Below are positions 14,517 through 23,035 of a stretch of DNA of 27,770 bases, in pieces. Position 1 is the stretch's first letter. The number at the start of each line of letters is the position of its first letter. Under the pieces are notes generated by a model. That model had not been told where the DNA came from. It searched no databases and worked only from the letters and a program-made list of their open reading frames with translations. Location of the stretch: IMG/VR virus record IMGVR_UViG_3300042868_004482, positions 1 through 27,770 of that record; one strand, given 5' to 3'. Source of the DNA: a virus. Both the position numbers and the translations under genes were made by a program.

Positions 14517-16354
14517 CAGAGGAAAAGTTAAAAGCCGCATTAATTCAGGCGCACAACAAAGGTGATAAGCAAGCTGCTCAATTGTTTGCAAATAAAATTA
14601 AAGAGCTTCGGGCGCAGCAACCTGTGCAGCAAAATAATGTCATCCCAGTCGGTACTGGCGCAAATACGCAGCTTGTTGACATTACACGGCAACCACAGCA
14701 GCAGGCTGATACATCGCTTGGCGAAAAGATTGTTGGTGGTTTGGAAGCTGGGGCAACGCTTGCTACTGGTACAACATCTGGAGCTTTAGGTTATGGCGTT
14801 GGAGCTGTGCGTGGTTTAGCTAATCAGGCTTTTGGCGACTTCTCAGCAGAGCAAGCTAGGCAACTGGCAGAGCAAAGCGCGGCAGAATTAACTTACTCAC
14901 CAAGAACTAGGGCAGGGCAAGAGGCTGTTGGCAATATCGCCGATGTAGCGGCAACGCTCCCGCCTGTTGTGGCTGGGTTTACTCCGCAGCAATTGGCTGG
15001 TGCAGGTCAGTCTGCAAGAGCGTCGGCTCAAGCGGCTCGCGGTGCTCCAGATATGATGCCACAAAGACAGCCGCAAGCTATGGGCGGGCTATCTGTTGGA
15101 GCTGCTGAGGTTCCTGCTGACCAAGTAAGAATAGCGCAATCCCAAGATTTGCCAGTGCCTCTGCCGCTAACAAAAGGCATGGCCTCTCAAGACTTTGCGC
15201 AGCAGCGATTCGAGCGTGAAACAGCAAAAGATCCAGAAATGGGCGCACCAATCAGGGAGCGCATGAATTTACTTAATCAGGGCATTAATCAAAACATTGA
15301 TGAATTTATCAGTGCTACAGGTACGCAGCTACCTGAAACAGCTTGGCGGCTAGAGACTGGCAATAAAGTTATTCAAGCTCTTGATAAAGGCTATCAGGCA
15401 GAAAATAAAAAAGTTAAAGCAGCATATGAAGCGGCTAGAGCTAAAGGTGAGACGCAAGAAGTTATAGACGTGTCTCCGCTTGCTGATTACCTGAACGAGA
15501 GCAGGGTTGATGTTACTGTTGCGCCTGTAGTCGGTGCGATTGCAAGAGAAGCTGAAAGGCTTGGTGTTGGCCAAGGTAAAATCGAGGACGGCACTTTTAG
15601 AATATTACCAATGACCGTTGACCAGTCCGAGACATTGCGGCAGCGTGTAAATGCTTTAACTGACAGTAAAAATGGGCAAGACTTGCGCAGGGCTGGCCAA
15701 ATAAAATCTATTATTGACCAGTCGCAAGAGCAGGCGAGCGGCCAAATTTTTAAATCCGCAAGAAAGCAAAGGCAGCAGCTGGCAAATAAATATGAGAACC
15801 TAGCAATCATCGACCAGCTTTTAGATACGAAAGGTCAATACAATGACCAGCGAATTGCTGCTGAGAACGTGATAAACAAAGCCGTCATAAGTGGCAGTGT
15901 TGAGGATTTAAAAAACCTTCGCCGCGTGCTGTCAACTGCTGGAGAGGGTGGTTTAGAGGCTTTGACGGAGGTTCGAGCTGCTGCTTTGCGTCATATTCGG
16001 GATGAGGCGACTAGGAATGTTGGTAGAGATCCATCAGGTAATCCACTAATAAGCGCTAGCGGCATGGATAGAGCAGTGAAGGCGCTAGACAAAGATGGTA
16101 AACTTAACCTACTATTCGGCAGACAGGAAGCTGCAAAAATTAGGCTGCTTAATGATGTGGCAAAAGATATTTTAGTGTCACAACCGGACGCAGTAAACAG
16201 ATCAAATACGACTTCCGCATTGCTAGCCGCCCTTGATATGGGGATGACCGCATCGGTTGGCATCCCATTGCCAGTGCTTTCTGGTCTGAAAGTTATCAGG
16301 GATAAAGTGAGGACGGCAAAGACTGAGAAAAGAGTAAAGGAGGCTTTAGAATGA
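14513..16354 (+). CDS. gp16-like DNA ejection protein
   Basis: 613 residues, close to P22 gp16 (609 aa) and in the same position. The first 35 residues form a helical hairpin (LKAALIQAHNKGDKQAAQLF) seen at the N-termini of ejection proteins. Residues about 75-175 are Ala/Gly-rich and hydrophobic (AGATLATGTTSGALGYGVGA, NIADVAATLPPVVAGFT), suited to membrane insertion, and the remainder is helical and charged. No lytic transglycosylase motif is visible. It would cross the inner membrane during genome entry. Confidence 0.78.
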   Translation: MTEEKLKAALIQAHNKGDKQAAQLFANKIKELRAQQPVQQNNVIPVGTGANTQLVDITRQPQQQADTSLGEKIVGGLEAGATLATGTTSGALGYGVGAVRGLANQAFGDFSAEQARQLAEQSAAELTYSPRTRAGQEAVGNIADVAATLPPVVAGFTPQQLAGAGQSARASAQAARGAPDMMPQRQPQAMGGLSVGAAEVPADQVRIAQSQDLPVPLPLTKGMASQDFAQQRFERETAKDPEMGAPIRERMNLLNQGINQNIDEFISATGTQLPETAWRLETGNKVIQALDKGYQAENKKVKAAYEAARAKGETQEVIDVSPLADYLNESRVDVTVAPVVGAIAREAERLGVGQGKIEDGTFRILPMTVDQSETLRQRVNALTDSKNGQDLRRAGQIKSIIDQSQEQASGQIFKSARKQRQQLANKYENLAIIDQLLDTKGQYNDQRIAAENVINKAVISGSVEDLKNLRRVLSTAGEGGLEALTEVRAAALRHIRDEATRNVGRDPSGNPLISASGMDRAVKALDKDGKLNLLFGRQEAAKIRLLNDVAKDILVSQPDAVNRSNTTSALLAALDMGMTASVGIPLPVLSGLKVIRDKVRTAKTEKRVKEALE

Positions 16355-16422
16355 GTTTTGCAATGTCGTTTATATGCCTGTGCCTCTTTTGGTATGTCAC
16401 AGGTTTTTTTGAAAAGAAGTAG
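16351..16422 (+). CDS. membrane micropeptide with a perfect ribosome-binding site, 23 aa
   Basis: AAGGAGG (16337-16343) is complementary to the 16S 3' end at ideal spacing from ATG 16351, which overlaps the gp16 stop (ATGA). The peptide (starting MSFAMSFICLCLFWYV, ending FFEKK) is one hydrophobic segment with a basic tail. The gene ends on the terminator stem. The exact ribosome-binding site may alternatively be a fortuitous Lys/Glu codon run in gp16, but the combination favours a real micropeptide. Confidence 0.6.
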   Translation: MSFAMSFICLCLFWYVTGFFEKK

Positions 16423-16441
16423 CCGCTTGTGCGGCTTTTTT
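16421..16441 (+). terminator. intrinsic terminator after the ejection genes
   Basis: AGCCGC (16421-16426) pairs with GCGGCT (16431-16436) around a TTGT loop, with T to 16441. The stem is identical to that of the 1145 terminator. Confidence 0.88.
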
Positions 16442-16449
16442 CTTACTTA

Positions 16450-16478
16450 ATGACAACACACGGCACCAGTGCTAAAAT
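16450..16478 (+). promoter_or_regulatory. promoter for the receptor-binding and lysis genes
   Basis: ATGACA (16450-16455) and TAAAAT (16473-16478) are 17 bp apart, and TGC directly before the -10 makes it an extended -10. The start is predicted near 16485. Three tandem AAACT units (16491-16505) lie in the leader before ATG 16516. Confidence 0.65.
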
Positions 16479-16515
16479 AAATCAGCACCCAAACTAAACT
16501 AAACTAGGGGCAACA

Positions 16516-17739
16516 ATGGCGATTTTACGCAGTGCAGCGGTTTACATTCCAGACTTAAAGTTTGGGCGTCCAATTAGCCTTGGTTCAGTTTATATACTGC
16601 AATCAGGGCTATCAGTCCCATCTAACGCAACGTCCATCACTGGCGGCATGTTAGAGCCAATCTTCTACAATGACGAAGTTGGCTCACAGATTGCTATCAG
16701 CCAGCCACTCAACACGACAAAGGGCGGAGTTTTATACTCTGGCACGCCTGACGTAGTTCGGCAATATTACACGACAGCATCAAGCTACATTGTCGCGGTA
16801 TATAACGCAGGCGGGGCGCTTGAGTATTACGACACTATGTCTGATACCTTCGGCGGCTCTGGTGGCGCTTCTGGCGCGGCTACGATTATTAATGATTGGA
16901 ATCTGGCAATAACCCCAGGCTTCTATCAGGACGCTAGCACAGCATCACTCAATCAGCCTGTCGGCGGACGTCGCTATATCGGATGGGTTGCTAACACCAA
17001 CGAGGCTGGCGACTCAGTTGTTCAGGTGGTTGCAGATGTTACTGTGCCAAACGGCTTTGCTTACATTCGCGTCAAGTCACTTGGTGTTTTAGGTGCTTGG
17101 CGTCAGCAGTGGGATGCGTCAAACTTCACTAGACAGGCATCACCGCTTGACTCTACTGCTGGTGCGGCTTTATTGGTCGGCGCTGGTGGTTTGATTGGCA
17201 ATGCAATCGAATGGGGCAACAGCACCAACGATATTACGTTAACGGCGTTTTATAAGCTTGCTGGAACTGCATCTGATACGCCTGTTGGCGTAACGGTGCT
17301 GGACTCAGCGGTTATTCATGTCAATGTTGACAGCATTACCGCTTATCAAATCTTTATCGAAGCTGGTAACGGCAACTTGTGGACGCGCAGAAAGTCAGGC
17401 ACATGGTCAGGCTGGCGGCGTTCAGGCGCTACTGGGTTAGTGCCAAAAACAGCAAGCTATCAGTTGGAAAGCGTAGACTTCGGCTCGACTGTGCGCTTCT
17501 CAGGTGGCGCGACTGCCACTTGTACGATTGTTGCGGATATTGGCTATGATGGCGGCTTGGTTCAGGTAATCAACCGTAACAGCGGCTCACTGACGATTGC
17601 AGCAACAGGCGTTACTTTGACTTGGTTGCAAGGCGGCTCAACCGCTACAGGTTCGCGCACACTGCTGACAGGCTCAAGCTGTACGCTGATTCGTGTTAGC
17701 TCGACTCAGTACGAAATCACAGGGATTGGCTTAGTATGA
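16516..17739 (+). CDS. tail fibre or adaptor with P22-type head-binding domain
   Basis: 407 residues. The first 108 match the pattern of the P22 tailspike head-binding domain. FGRPISLGSVYI is followed by EPIFYNDEVGSQIAISQPL and then GGVLYSGTPDVV and YIVAVYNAGGALEY. A Gly/Ser linker (about 112-122) follows, then a knob-like domain with PGFYQDASTASLNQP and a tip ending in a beta domain (LTIAATGVTLTWLQGGST). It probably docks on the gp10/portal tail hub. The absence of a beta-helix suggests an adaptor or lectin-like fibre rather than an enzyme. Confidence 0.82.
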   Translation: MAILRSAAVYIPDLKFGRPISLGSVYILQSGLSVPSNATSITGGMLEPIFYNDEVGSQIAISQPLNTTKGGVLYSGTPDVVRQYYTTASSYIVAVYNAGGALEYYDTMSDTFGGSGGASGAATIINDWNLAITPGFYQDASTASLNQPVGGRRYIGWVANTNEAGDSVVQVVADVTVPNGFAYIRVKSLGVLGAWRQQWDASNFTRQASPLDSTAGAALLVGAGGLIGNAIEWGNSTNDITLTAFYKLAGTASDTPVGVTVLDSAVIHVNVDSITAYQIFIEAGNGNLWTRRKSGTWSGWRRSGATGLVPKTASYQLESVDFGSTVRFSGGATATCTIVADIGYDGGLVQVINRNSGSLTIAATGVTLTWLQGGSTATGSRTLLTGSSCTLIRVSSTQYEITGIGLV

Positions 17740-18131
17740 GCCTGTTATTATCTGGTGTTGCAGCTCAAGCTGTTACTGTCAAAAATTTGACGCTTGATGC
17801 TGCCGATTCGTCTGCGCCTGTGACTGCTGATATAACCTTTGGCACTAACGGTGTAGTTTCACACACTGGCGGATCTTATAACTGGTTTGTTGCGCCATTG
17901 CTGAATGTTGGCAATGATTACGAGATTTACGCAGAAGTGACAGCTACGCCAGCGGGTTCTTTCTTCGGCACCCTTGGCGCTTGGCTTCCGCTTACATCAG
18001 CTCAGGCTTGGTCGCTTACTATCATGTCAGGTAACACATCTGGCACGCTGCAAATCAGCATCAGAAAGGCTGGAAGCACGTTAGTTTTAGCGACTGGCTC
18101 AACCGTATTTAACGTAGAGGTCACAACATGA
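17736..18131 (+). CDS. beta-rich tail-associated protein, 131 aa
   Basis: Overlaps the previous gene by 4 bp and the next by 4 bp. The sequence is small-residue-rich with alternating hydrophobics (NWFVAPLLNVGNDYEIYAEV, then AWLPLTSAQAW and LQISIRKAGSTLVLATG), as expected of a jelly-roll or Ig-like beta sandwich. Similar short proteins sit beside fibre genes in other phages. It may be a fibre-tip or connector subunit. No specific function can be named. Confidence 0.65.
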   Translation: MSLLLSGVAAQAVTVKNLTLDAADSSAPVTADITFGTNGVVSHTGGSYNWFVAPLLNVGNDYEIYAEVTATPAGSFFGTLGAWLPLTSAQAWSLTIMSGNTSGTLQISIRKAGSTLVLATGSTVFNVEVTT

Positions 18132-18442
18132 CGCTCTTTTTAAACTTGGCCGCAAAGATAAAGTTAGACGCTCGCTTGCTGAATGGCCAACGCGTTGAAA
18201 CTGATACTTTGGTTGGCGCAGAATACACTTTAAACATGGGCGGCGTCATTATCCGCAAGACGCTTGATAACGGGCTGGCCATCGAGGCTGATGATTCTGG
18301 TGAGGGTTTTTTATATGCCACCTTCGCGCCTAATGAGTTAAACATTGTCGGCACATATCAGCAGCGGTTAACTGTAGCTGGTTGCGATGGTCAAATGTAC
18401 GGCGCTATTGTGCGCCCCGAATTACTTTACGTTAAGGAATAG
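18128..18442 (+). CDS. small beta-sandwich tail protein, 104 aa
   Basis: Overlaps its upstream neighbour (ATGA) and lies 2 bp before the next fibre gene. The pattern of LNGQRVETDTLVGAEYTLNM, a short acidic turn (IEADDSGEGFLYATF) and GTYQQRLTVAGCDGQ resembles an immunoglobulin-like or baseplate-upper-protein N-terminal fold. Likely a structural or adaptor subunit of the receptor-binding complex. This is a fold-level guess from strand pattern. Confidence 0.6.
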   Translation: MTLFLNLAAKIKLDARLLNGQRVETDTLVGAEYTLNMGGVIIRKTLDNGLAIEADDSGEGFLYATFAPNELNIVGTYQQRLTVAGCDGQMYGAIVRPELLYVKE

Positions 18443-18444
18443 CG

Positions 18445-20295
18445 ATGCTGCCTGATATTCTAAATTATGTGCCAGATCCAAATAACGGCAGACCGTTAGC
18501 GGGTGCAAAGGTCTATTTCTTAATTGGTGGCTATACAGCACCAGACCAAGATTCTGACCTAGATTTAAGCAAGATTGCGCCAATCACTGCTGATGGTAAT
18601 GTTGTGCCGCAACCGTTGTTTACTTCTCAAGGCGGCACCATTCGCGTGGGTAGTCAGGTTAACCAGCCTGATTTTGTGCCAAGCGGATTAACTCGGCGCG
18701 TTGCAGTGTATGACAAGTGCGGCAAGCTGGTTTACCAAGTCGGCTACAGCGCAGAGGGCGCGTTTGTGTCATCTGCCGCTCTAGCCGATGAAGACAGCAC
18801 TGTTTTAATCGGCGGCATCACCGCATCAGCGCTTGTGGCGCTGGCTGAGGGCGGTGGCGGTGGAACTGGTGGCGGCGTTGATTATGTCACTACCATGCCA
18901 ACCACAATCACTGAAGGTCAAACGCTGTTTCAACAAAACGCCTATGATTTAGGCTTTTCTATCAACGATGGCGACTCCACACAAATCGTTGAGTTTAGCA
19001 TGATTGACGGCGCTGCTTATTCTTCAGGTGGTGGCGGTGGTTCGGTGACTATCGCAAACGCTGCTGGAACTGGCAACGCATTAGTTAACACGATTTCGCC
19101 AACCTCTTACACATGGAAGCGCATCAAGCAGGGCGCTAACGTAACCATCACTGATGACGGCAACGAGTTAACCATTAACGCATCCGGTGGTGGTGGTGGC
19201 TCTACAACGCTGTCAAACGCTGGTGTTACTGGCCTGCCTTTGGTTTCAACACCTGTTGGCTCTGATTACCCGATTAGACGGATTCAGGCTGGCGCTAACG
19301 TAACCATCACTGACAATGGCACCTACTACACGATTGCAAGCTCTGGCGGTGGCGGTGGCGGCGGTATTACATCACTAGAAAGCATTTCGTCAGGCACAGG
19401 CGCGGACATTTACAAAGACACAATTGCAAACGTCGGGAGATTTAGAAAAGTAAGGTCTTCAGACAGTAGTTTGCTACTCACTTCTGATTTTGATGATGTT
19501 GACTTTACTGTAAACGCTGTTGCTTACACAAAAGTAAACGCAGTGCCAACGGCTCGCTTAATGGGGCGGTCAACTGCTGGCACAGGAGCGTTAGAAGCTA
19601 TTGCGCTAGGCACAAACCTTTCTTTCACCGGAACAACGCTAAACGCAACAGGCGGCGTTTCTGATGGGGACAAGGGCGATATCGTAGTGTCTAGCGGCGG
19701 CACGTCTTGGTCTTTTGATTCTGGCGTAGTAACTGCGTTTGCTCGAACCTTCTTAGATGACGCAACGGCTACGGACGTCAGAACGACTATTGGCGCACAA
19801 GCTTTGGATTCTACACTGACGGCAATCGCTGGTGTTACAACAGCAGCTAACCAAGTGATGTACTCCACAGGTGCAGACGCATTTGCAATGACGTCATTTA
19901 CTGCACTGGCTCGCACGCTTCTTGGCAATAGCACAGTGTCAACAATGCTGGCAACGCTAGGCATTACAGTTACAACCAACGCTGACGGCACATCGATTAG
20001 AATTCCAACATCAACGCCAACTAGCGGCATTCAGATTTGTTTCAAGACTGGCTTGTCAACTGGTGCCATCTCAACGGCTTCTGGCTCTGTATTTGTTGGC
20101 GCTGGCGTTCAGTGGACATTCCCACAAGCGTTTGCAAGCACTCCGGCAGTTACAGAATCGGTGCAATCGGCACACGCTGTATGGATTGGCGGTGGATTAT
20201 CCGCTAACGGCGCTACAGCTTCATATTTTAGGGGTTATTCTGGCATTTCTGGAGTAACGGCAGATGTTAGCCTTATCGCAGTAGGGGTTTATTAA
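18445..20295 (+). CDS. second anchored tail fibre with Gly-linked repeats
   Basis: 616 residues. The N-terminal 105 form a second, divergent head-binding-like domain (NNGRPLAGAKVYFLIGG, VPQPLFTSQGGTIRVG, RRVAVYDKCGKLVYQVGY). Four polyglycine linkers (about residues 136-144, 195-200, 248-253 and 301-307) separate beta modules, two of which repeat GANVTITD. A shaft region follows (DDATATDVRTTIGAQALDST), common in phage fibres. The C-terminus (VQWTFPQAFASTPAVTESVQ) resembles the gp53-like fibre tip. Its anchor makes it able to attach independently of the 16516 protein. Confidence 0.8.
   Translation: MLPDILNYVPDPNNGRPLAGAKVYFLIGGYTAPDQDSDLDLSKIAPITADGNVVPQPLFTSQGGTIRVGSQVNQPDFVPSGLTRRVAVYDKCGKLVYQVGYSAEGAFVSSAALADEDSTVLIGGITASALVALAEGGGGGTGGGVDYVTTMPTTITEGQTLFQQNAYDLGFSINDGDSTQIVEFSMIDGAAYSSGGGGGSVTIANAAGTGNALVNTISPTSYTWKRIKQGANVTITDDGNELTINASGGGGGSTTLSNAGVTGLPLVSTPVGSDYPIRRIQAGANVTITDNGTYYTIASSGGGGGGGITSLESISSGTGADIYKDTIANVGRFRKVRSSDSSLLLTSDFDDVDFTVNAVAYTKVNAVPTARLMGRSTAGTGALEAIALGTNLSFTGTTLNATGGVSDGDKGDIVVSSGGTSWSFDSGVVTAFARTFLDDATATDVRTTIGAQALDSTLTAIAGVTTAANQVMYSTGADAFAMTSFTALARTLLGNSTVSTMLATLGITVTTNADGTSIRIPTSTPTSGIQICFKTGLSTGAISTASGSVFVGAGVQWTFPQAFASTPAVTESVQSAHAVWIGGGLSANGATASYFRGYSGISGVTADVSLIAVGVY
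19132..19313 (+). repeat. direct repeat within the fibre gene
   Basis: A 23-bp sequence beginning GGCGCTAACGTAACC occurs at 19132-19154 and again at 19291-19313, 159 bp (53 codons) apart. It marks duplication of the GANVTITD module. It is a possible site for recombination that changes fibre length. Confidence 0.85.
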
Positions 20296-21845
20296 TGGCA
20301 GATTTTCCAAATCCAGCTACGGTTGGCAATGTCTACAATGTAGGCGGTATTGACTTTCTTTGTACTGGCACAAGACGGTTTAAGCCAATCACTGAAAACG
20401 TGGTTGTTGATAACGTGGCTTTGTTCGCTACTTCAATCGTGCCAGTAAATCACGTTGCAACGGCTAGGCGGTATTACTCAGGCGGTGATTTTGTTGACGG
20501 CCTGCGCTACTTTAGTCGCGGCATTGGCTGGCCAGCGGTTGCAGATAATATAGTTAACTTTGCAGACTCGAAAGGTAACTTTCTTGAGCTGCTAGGTGGT
20601 GCTGAAGTTGATATTCGTCAAGCTGGTGCTGCTGAAAGCTTAGTAAACAACGCGCCAAGAATTAACGCATTACTAACGGCGTTTGCTGGCTCAAAAGTTG
20701 TTGCGCCAGATGGCGTTTATAACATCCAAGCTACTGTAAACGTGCCAGCTAACACCGTCTTTGGTGGCGCTGGTCGCGGCTTTGTGCTGAAAAAGAATTT
20801 TAACGGCGATATGCTTAATTTAGGTAAGCTGTCGCAAATCGAATTTATCAAGTTCGACGGCTCAAGAGCTTCACGCTCTGGTGCTGGTGTCGTTATCAAT
20901 ACTGGCGCAAACACCCCAGTACCATCTGACCAAGGGCATCAGGTTATCCATGATTGCCAGTTTGTTGATATGGCTGATTATCCGATTAAGTATACTGCGA
21001 ATAACTTGGGCTGGATGTCTAAAGTTATCAACTGTCAGTTTACTGACTACAGCAGCACAGCGGCTATTTTGTGGCCTGATGAGCCATCTAACGGCGGTAA
21101 CAGGACCATCCAAAACTGTTACTCTAACTCTCGCCTTGTAAACGTAAACGGCGCGGATAACGGATACATTCACGACAACGTGATTGGTGGAGCTGGCGCG
21201 ATTGATGAGGGTGTATATTTTCCACCTGGGACAACACACAGAGCCAAGAAAGTTCACATAACTAATAACAGATTCGGCATTGCATCAGGAACCGTAAACC
21301 TGCGCGGCGCTGATTTGATATTCAAAGATAACAGCATCTCAGGCAGCTTAACCCTGTACAGCGACGCATCAAACGACGGCTGCGTTGGCTCTGACATTCA
21401 GAATCGGATATTAACTGGTAACTTCTTGGACGCATCAGAAGCGGTTAATTATGTTGATATGAACAGCAGAGGCTTTACTCCTGCTTGGGGCGCTGGTGGT
21501 TCGGCTCCGTCATTCGGTAATGCTGATGTTCGCTGTTCTTACACTCGAAAAGATAACATCGTAACAGCCTACTACTACATTGTTTTTGGCAGCACTACAA
21601 CCTTCGGAACTGGTGGTTGGTTGTTCTCTTTGCCAGTTAATAGGGTTACAGGCGTCAATACCGATTACGTCGGTAACGGTATCGGCAGAAATGCAGGCTT
21701 AACTGTTCGCACTTTGGCTGCGTCTGGATTGCCTAACACTATTCAGGCAAATATTGCTGATGGCACTTTGGTATCTAACACGGTCCCAAGTGCTTGGGCT
21801 TCTGGTGATACTTTGATTATGCGTATCGAGTATGCGATTTTTTAA
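20295..21845 (+). CDS. beta-helix tailspike, likely polysaccharide depolymerase
   Basis: 516 residues. The first 115 form an anchor unlike the P22 head-binding domain. Residues about 118-385 carry a pectate-lyase-like right-handed beta-helix: an opening APDGVYNIQATVNVPANTVF, then turns such as IHDCQFVDM, VINCQFTDY, IQNCYSNSR, IHDNVIGGA, ITNNRFGIA. The last 120 residues are a beta-rich trimerisation or sugar-binding domain (GGWLFSLPVNRVTG). Such spikes cleave surface glycans. Catalytic residues cannot be assigned by eye. The stop precedes the lysis genes by 9 bp. Confidence 0.83.
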   Translation: MADFPNPATVGNVYNVGGIDFLCTGTRRFKPITENVVVDNVALFATSIVPVNHVATARRYYSGGDFVDGLRYFSRGIGWPAVADNIVNFADSKGNFLELLGGAEVDIRQAGAAESLVNNAPRINALLTAFAGSKVVAPDGVYNIQATVNVPANTVFGGAGRGFVLKKNFNGDMLNLGKLSQIEFIKFDGSRASRSGAGVVINTGANTPVPSDQGHQVIHDCQFVDMADYPIKYTANNLGWMSKVINCQFTDYSSTAAILWPDEPSNGGNRTIQNCYSNSRLVNVNGADNGYIHDNVIGGAGAIDEGVYFPPGTTHRAKKVHITNNRFGIASGTVNLRGADLIFKDNSISGSLTLYSDASNDGCVGSDIQNRILTGNFLDASEAVNYVDMNSRGFTPAWGAGGSAPSFGNADVRCSYTRKDNIVTAYYYIVFGSTTTFGTGGWLFSLPVNRVTGVNTDYVGNGIGRNAGLTVRTLAASGLPNTIQANIADGTLVSNTVPSAWASGDTLIMRIEYAIF

Positions 21846-21854
21846 GGGGTAAGT

Positions 21855-22298
21855 ATGAACTATGCTGACTTTAAAGCTCTGTGCGCCGAAGCCCTGCTTG
21901 ATTGGGGTTTACACTCTGACCATTGCGTTGAGTTGTTGGCGATGATTTGCGCTCACGAGTCGCTAGGTGGTAAGCATCGGCGGCAGATTGGCGGCGGTCC
22001 AGCGTTAGGTATATTCCAGATTGAACCAGTTACGCACAACTCAATTTGGGATAACTCCGACACAATTAAAAGTAGGGCTGCAAAATTTGGCATCAAAGAA
22101 GACGTTGCCAACTTAGAATCAAATGACCGTTATAGCATTTGGATTGCTAGGCATTATCTGTTGATGGACAAAAACCCACTACCAAAAACACCTGAAGCAA
22201 TGTCAGTCTACTGCAAGTCGTATTGGAATCGCACAGGCAAGGCAACGCCTGAAAAGTATCTAAACGATTACAGAGCTTGGCAAGATGGACGCCTTTAA
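21855..22298 (+). CDS. endolysin, SLT-like muramidase/transglycosylase
   Basis: 147 residues with AAGGGGT upstream of ATG 21855. The segment MICAHESLGG (candidate catalytic Glu35) and GGGPALGIFQIEPVTH (46-61) reproduce the Glu-Ser plus Gly-x-x-Gln-Ile pattern of transglycosylase/lysozyme folds. No signal peptide is present, so release depends on the downstream holin. It overlaps the holin gene by 14 bp. Confidence 0.8.
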   Translation: MNYADFKALCAEALLDWGLHSDHCVELLAMICAHESLGGKHRRQIGGGPALGIFQIEPVTHNSIWDNSDTIKSRAAKFGIKEDVANLESNDRYSIWIARHYLLMDKNPLPKTPEAMSVYCKSYWNRTGKATPEKYLNDYRAWQDGRL

Positions 22299-22539
22299 TA
22301 AGATGTTTAGCTTTATCTGGTCGCAGCCAATACACGTAACGCTGCGTCAGATGAGGATTGTGCCAGTGGGGTTAATCATAAGCTCTCAATTGCTCCTGTG
22401 GGAGATTGTGCGAAGCCTTAAAGCACTAGATGCCACTCAAGCAGCAATGGCCTTTGGCGCTATCGCAGCGGCTTTAATTGCGGCAATCTGGAAAGGCGTA
22501 GACTCATTGCACAGGAGTAATATAAAAGATGATAACTAG
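22285..22539 (+). CDS. holin, two transmembrane helices
   Basis: 84 residues between endolysin and Rz. Two hydrophobic helices, about residues 26-43 (VPVGLIISSQLLLWEIV) and 53-69 (AAMAFGAIAAALIAAIW), and a charged C-terminal tail (RSNIKDDN) fit a class II holin. It would permeabilise the inner membrane and release the endolysin. No strong ribosome-binding site is seen, which suggests coupling to endolysin translation through the 14-bp overlap. Confidence 0.78.
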   Translation: MDAFNKMFSFIWSQPIHVTLRQMRIVPVGLIISSQLLLWEIVRSLKALDATQAAMAFGAIAAALIAAIWKGVDSLHRSNIKDDN

Positions 22540-23035
22540 AGTTCAAGTTAGAGTTTTAATTTCTGTTTTGTGCATATTATTCTCGGCTTATGCTGGTCAC
22601 TACATAACAAACAGTTATTGGAATGAGCGGTGGGCTGATAGAGATAGCGCAGACGCAAAAGCACAAACGCAGATATACGCCGAAGCGCACGAGAAACAAC
22701 AGAAACTTAATGCGGAGTTGCAGCATGCTTATCAAATCGCAAAAGATATGCAAGACAAGTTCGAATCTGATCGCATTGCTGCTGCTGACACTAGCAAGCG
22801 GCTGCGCGACGAAATTGCCAGATACAAAGCCAGTGCAAGTAATCATTCCTCCACTATCAGCATCAGCGCAAACGCCGCAACCGATAGACTTGTGCTCGTC
22901 AACGTGCTTGAGCGGGCTGACGCAGCAGCGGGAGATTTGGCTGATTATGCTGACAGAAACCGACAAGCAGTGATAAACTGTAACAACGAATATCAAGCCT
23001 TGCGGGATAACTATGCCAAGCAAACTAAGAGATAA
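22529..23035 (+). CDS. Rz: i-spanin (Rz-like)
   Basis: 168 residues with an N-terminal transmembrane anchor (about 7-25, VRVLISVLCILFSAYAGHYI) and a long charged helical periplasmic domain (KQQKLNAELQHAYQIAKDM onward), the architecture of Rz. The o-spanin gene is fully nested in the +1 frame, confirming the assignment. Rz and Rz1 bridge the periplasm and fuse inner and outer membranes at lysis. It overlaps the holin gene by 11 bp. Confidence 0.88.
   Translation: MITRVQVRVLISVLCILFSAYAGHYITNSYWNERWADRDSADAKAQTQIYAEAHEKQQKLNAELQHAYQIAKDMQDKFESDRIAAADTSKRLRDEIARYKASASNHSSTISISANAATDRLVLVNVLERADAAAGDLADYADRNRQAVINCNNEYQALRDNYAKQTKR
22725..22973 (+). CDS. Rz1: o-spanin lipoprotein (Rz1-like), nested in Rz
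   Basis: ATG 22725 follows GGAG (22714-22717) at 7-nt spacing; the in-frame upstream starts lack this. The signal peptide has a basic start (MLIKSQKICK), hydrophobic core and lipobox LASGC, with the lipidated Cys at residue 27. The mature part is Pro/Ser-rich (KPVQVIIPPLSASAQTPQP), typical of Rz1. 82 residues in all, entirely inside Rz. Confidence 0.9.
   Translation: MLIKSQKICKTSSNLIALLLLTLASGCATKLPDTKPVQVIIPPLSASAQTPQPIDLCSSTCLSGLTQQREIWLIMLTETDKQ

Noticed and set aside
19524-20030. Minus-strand open frame of 168 codons within the fibre gene
   Set aside because: It is antisense to a well-supported fibre gene, rich in Val/Ala/Pro from reverse reading, and has no start signal or operon context.
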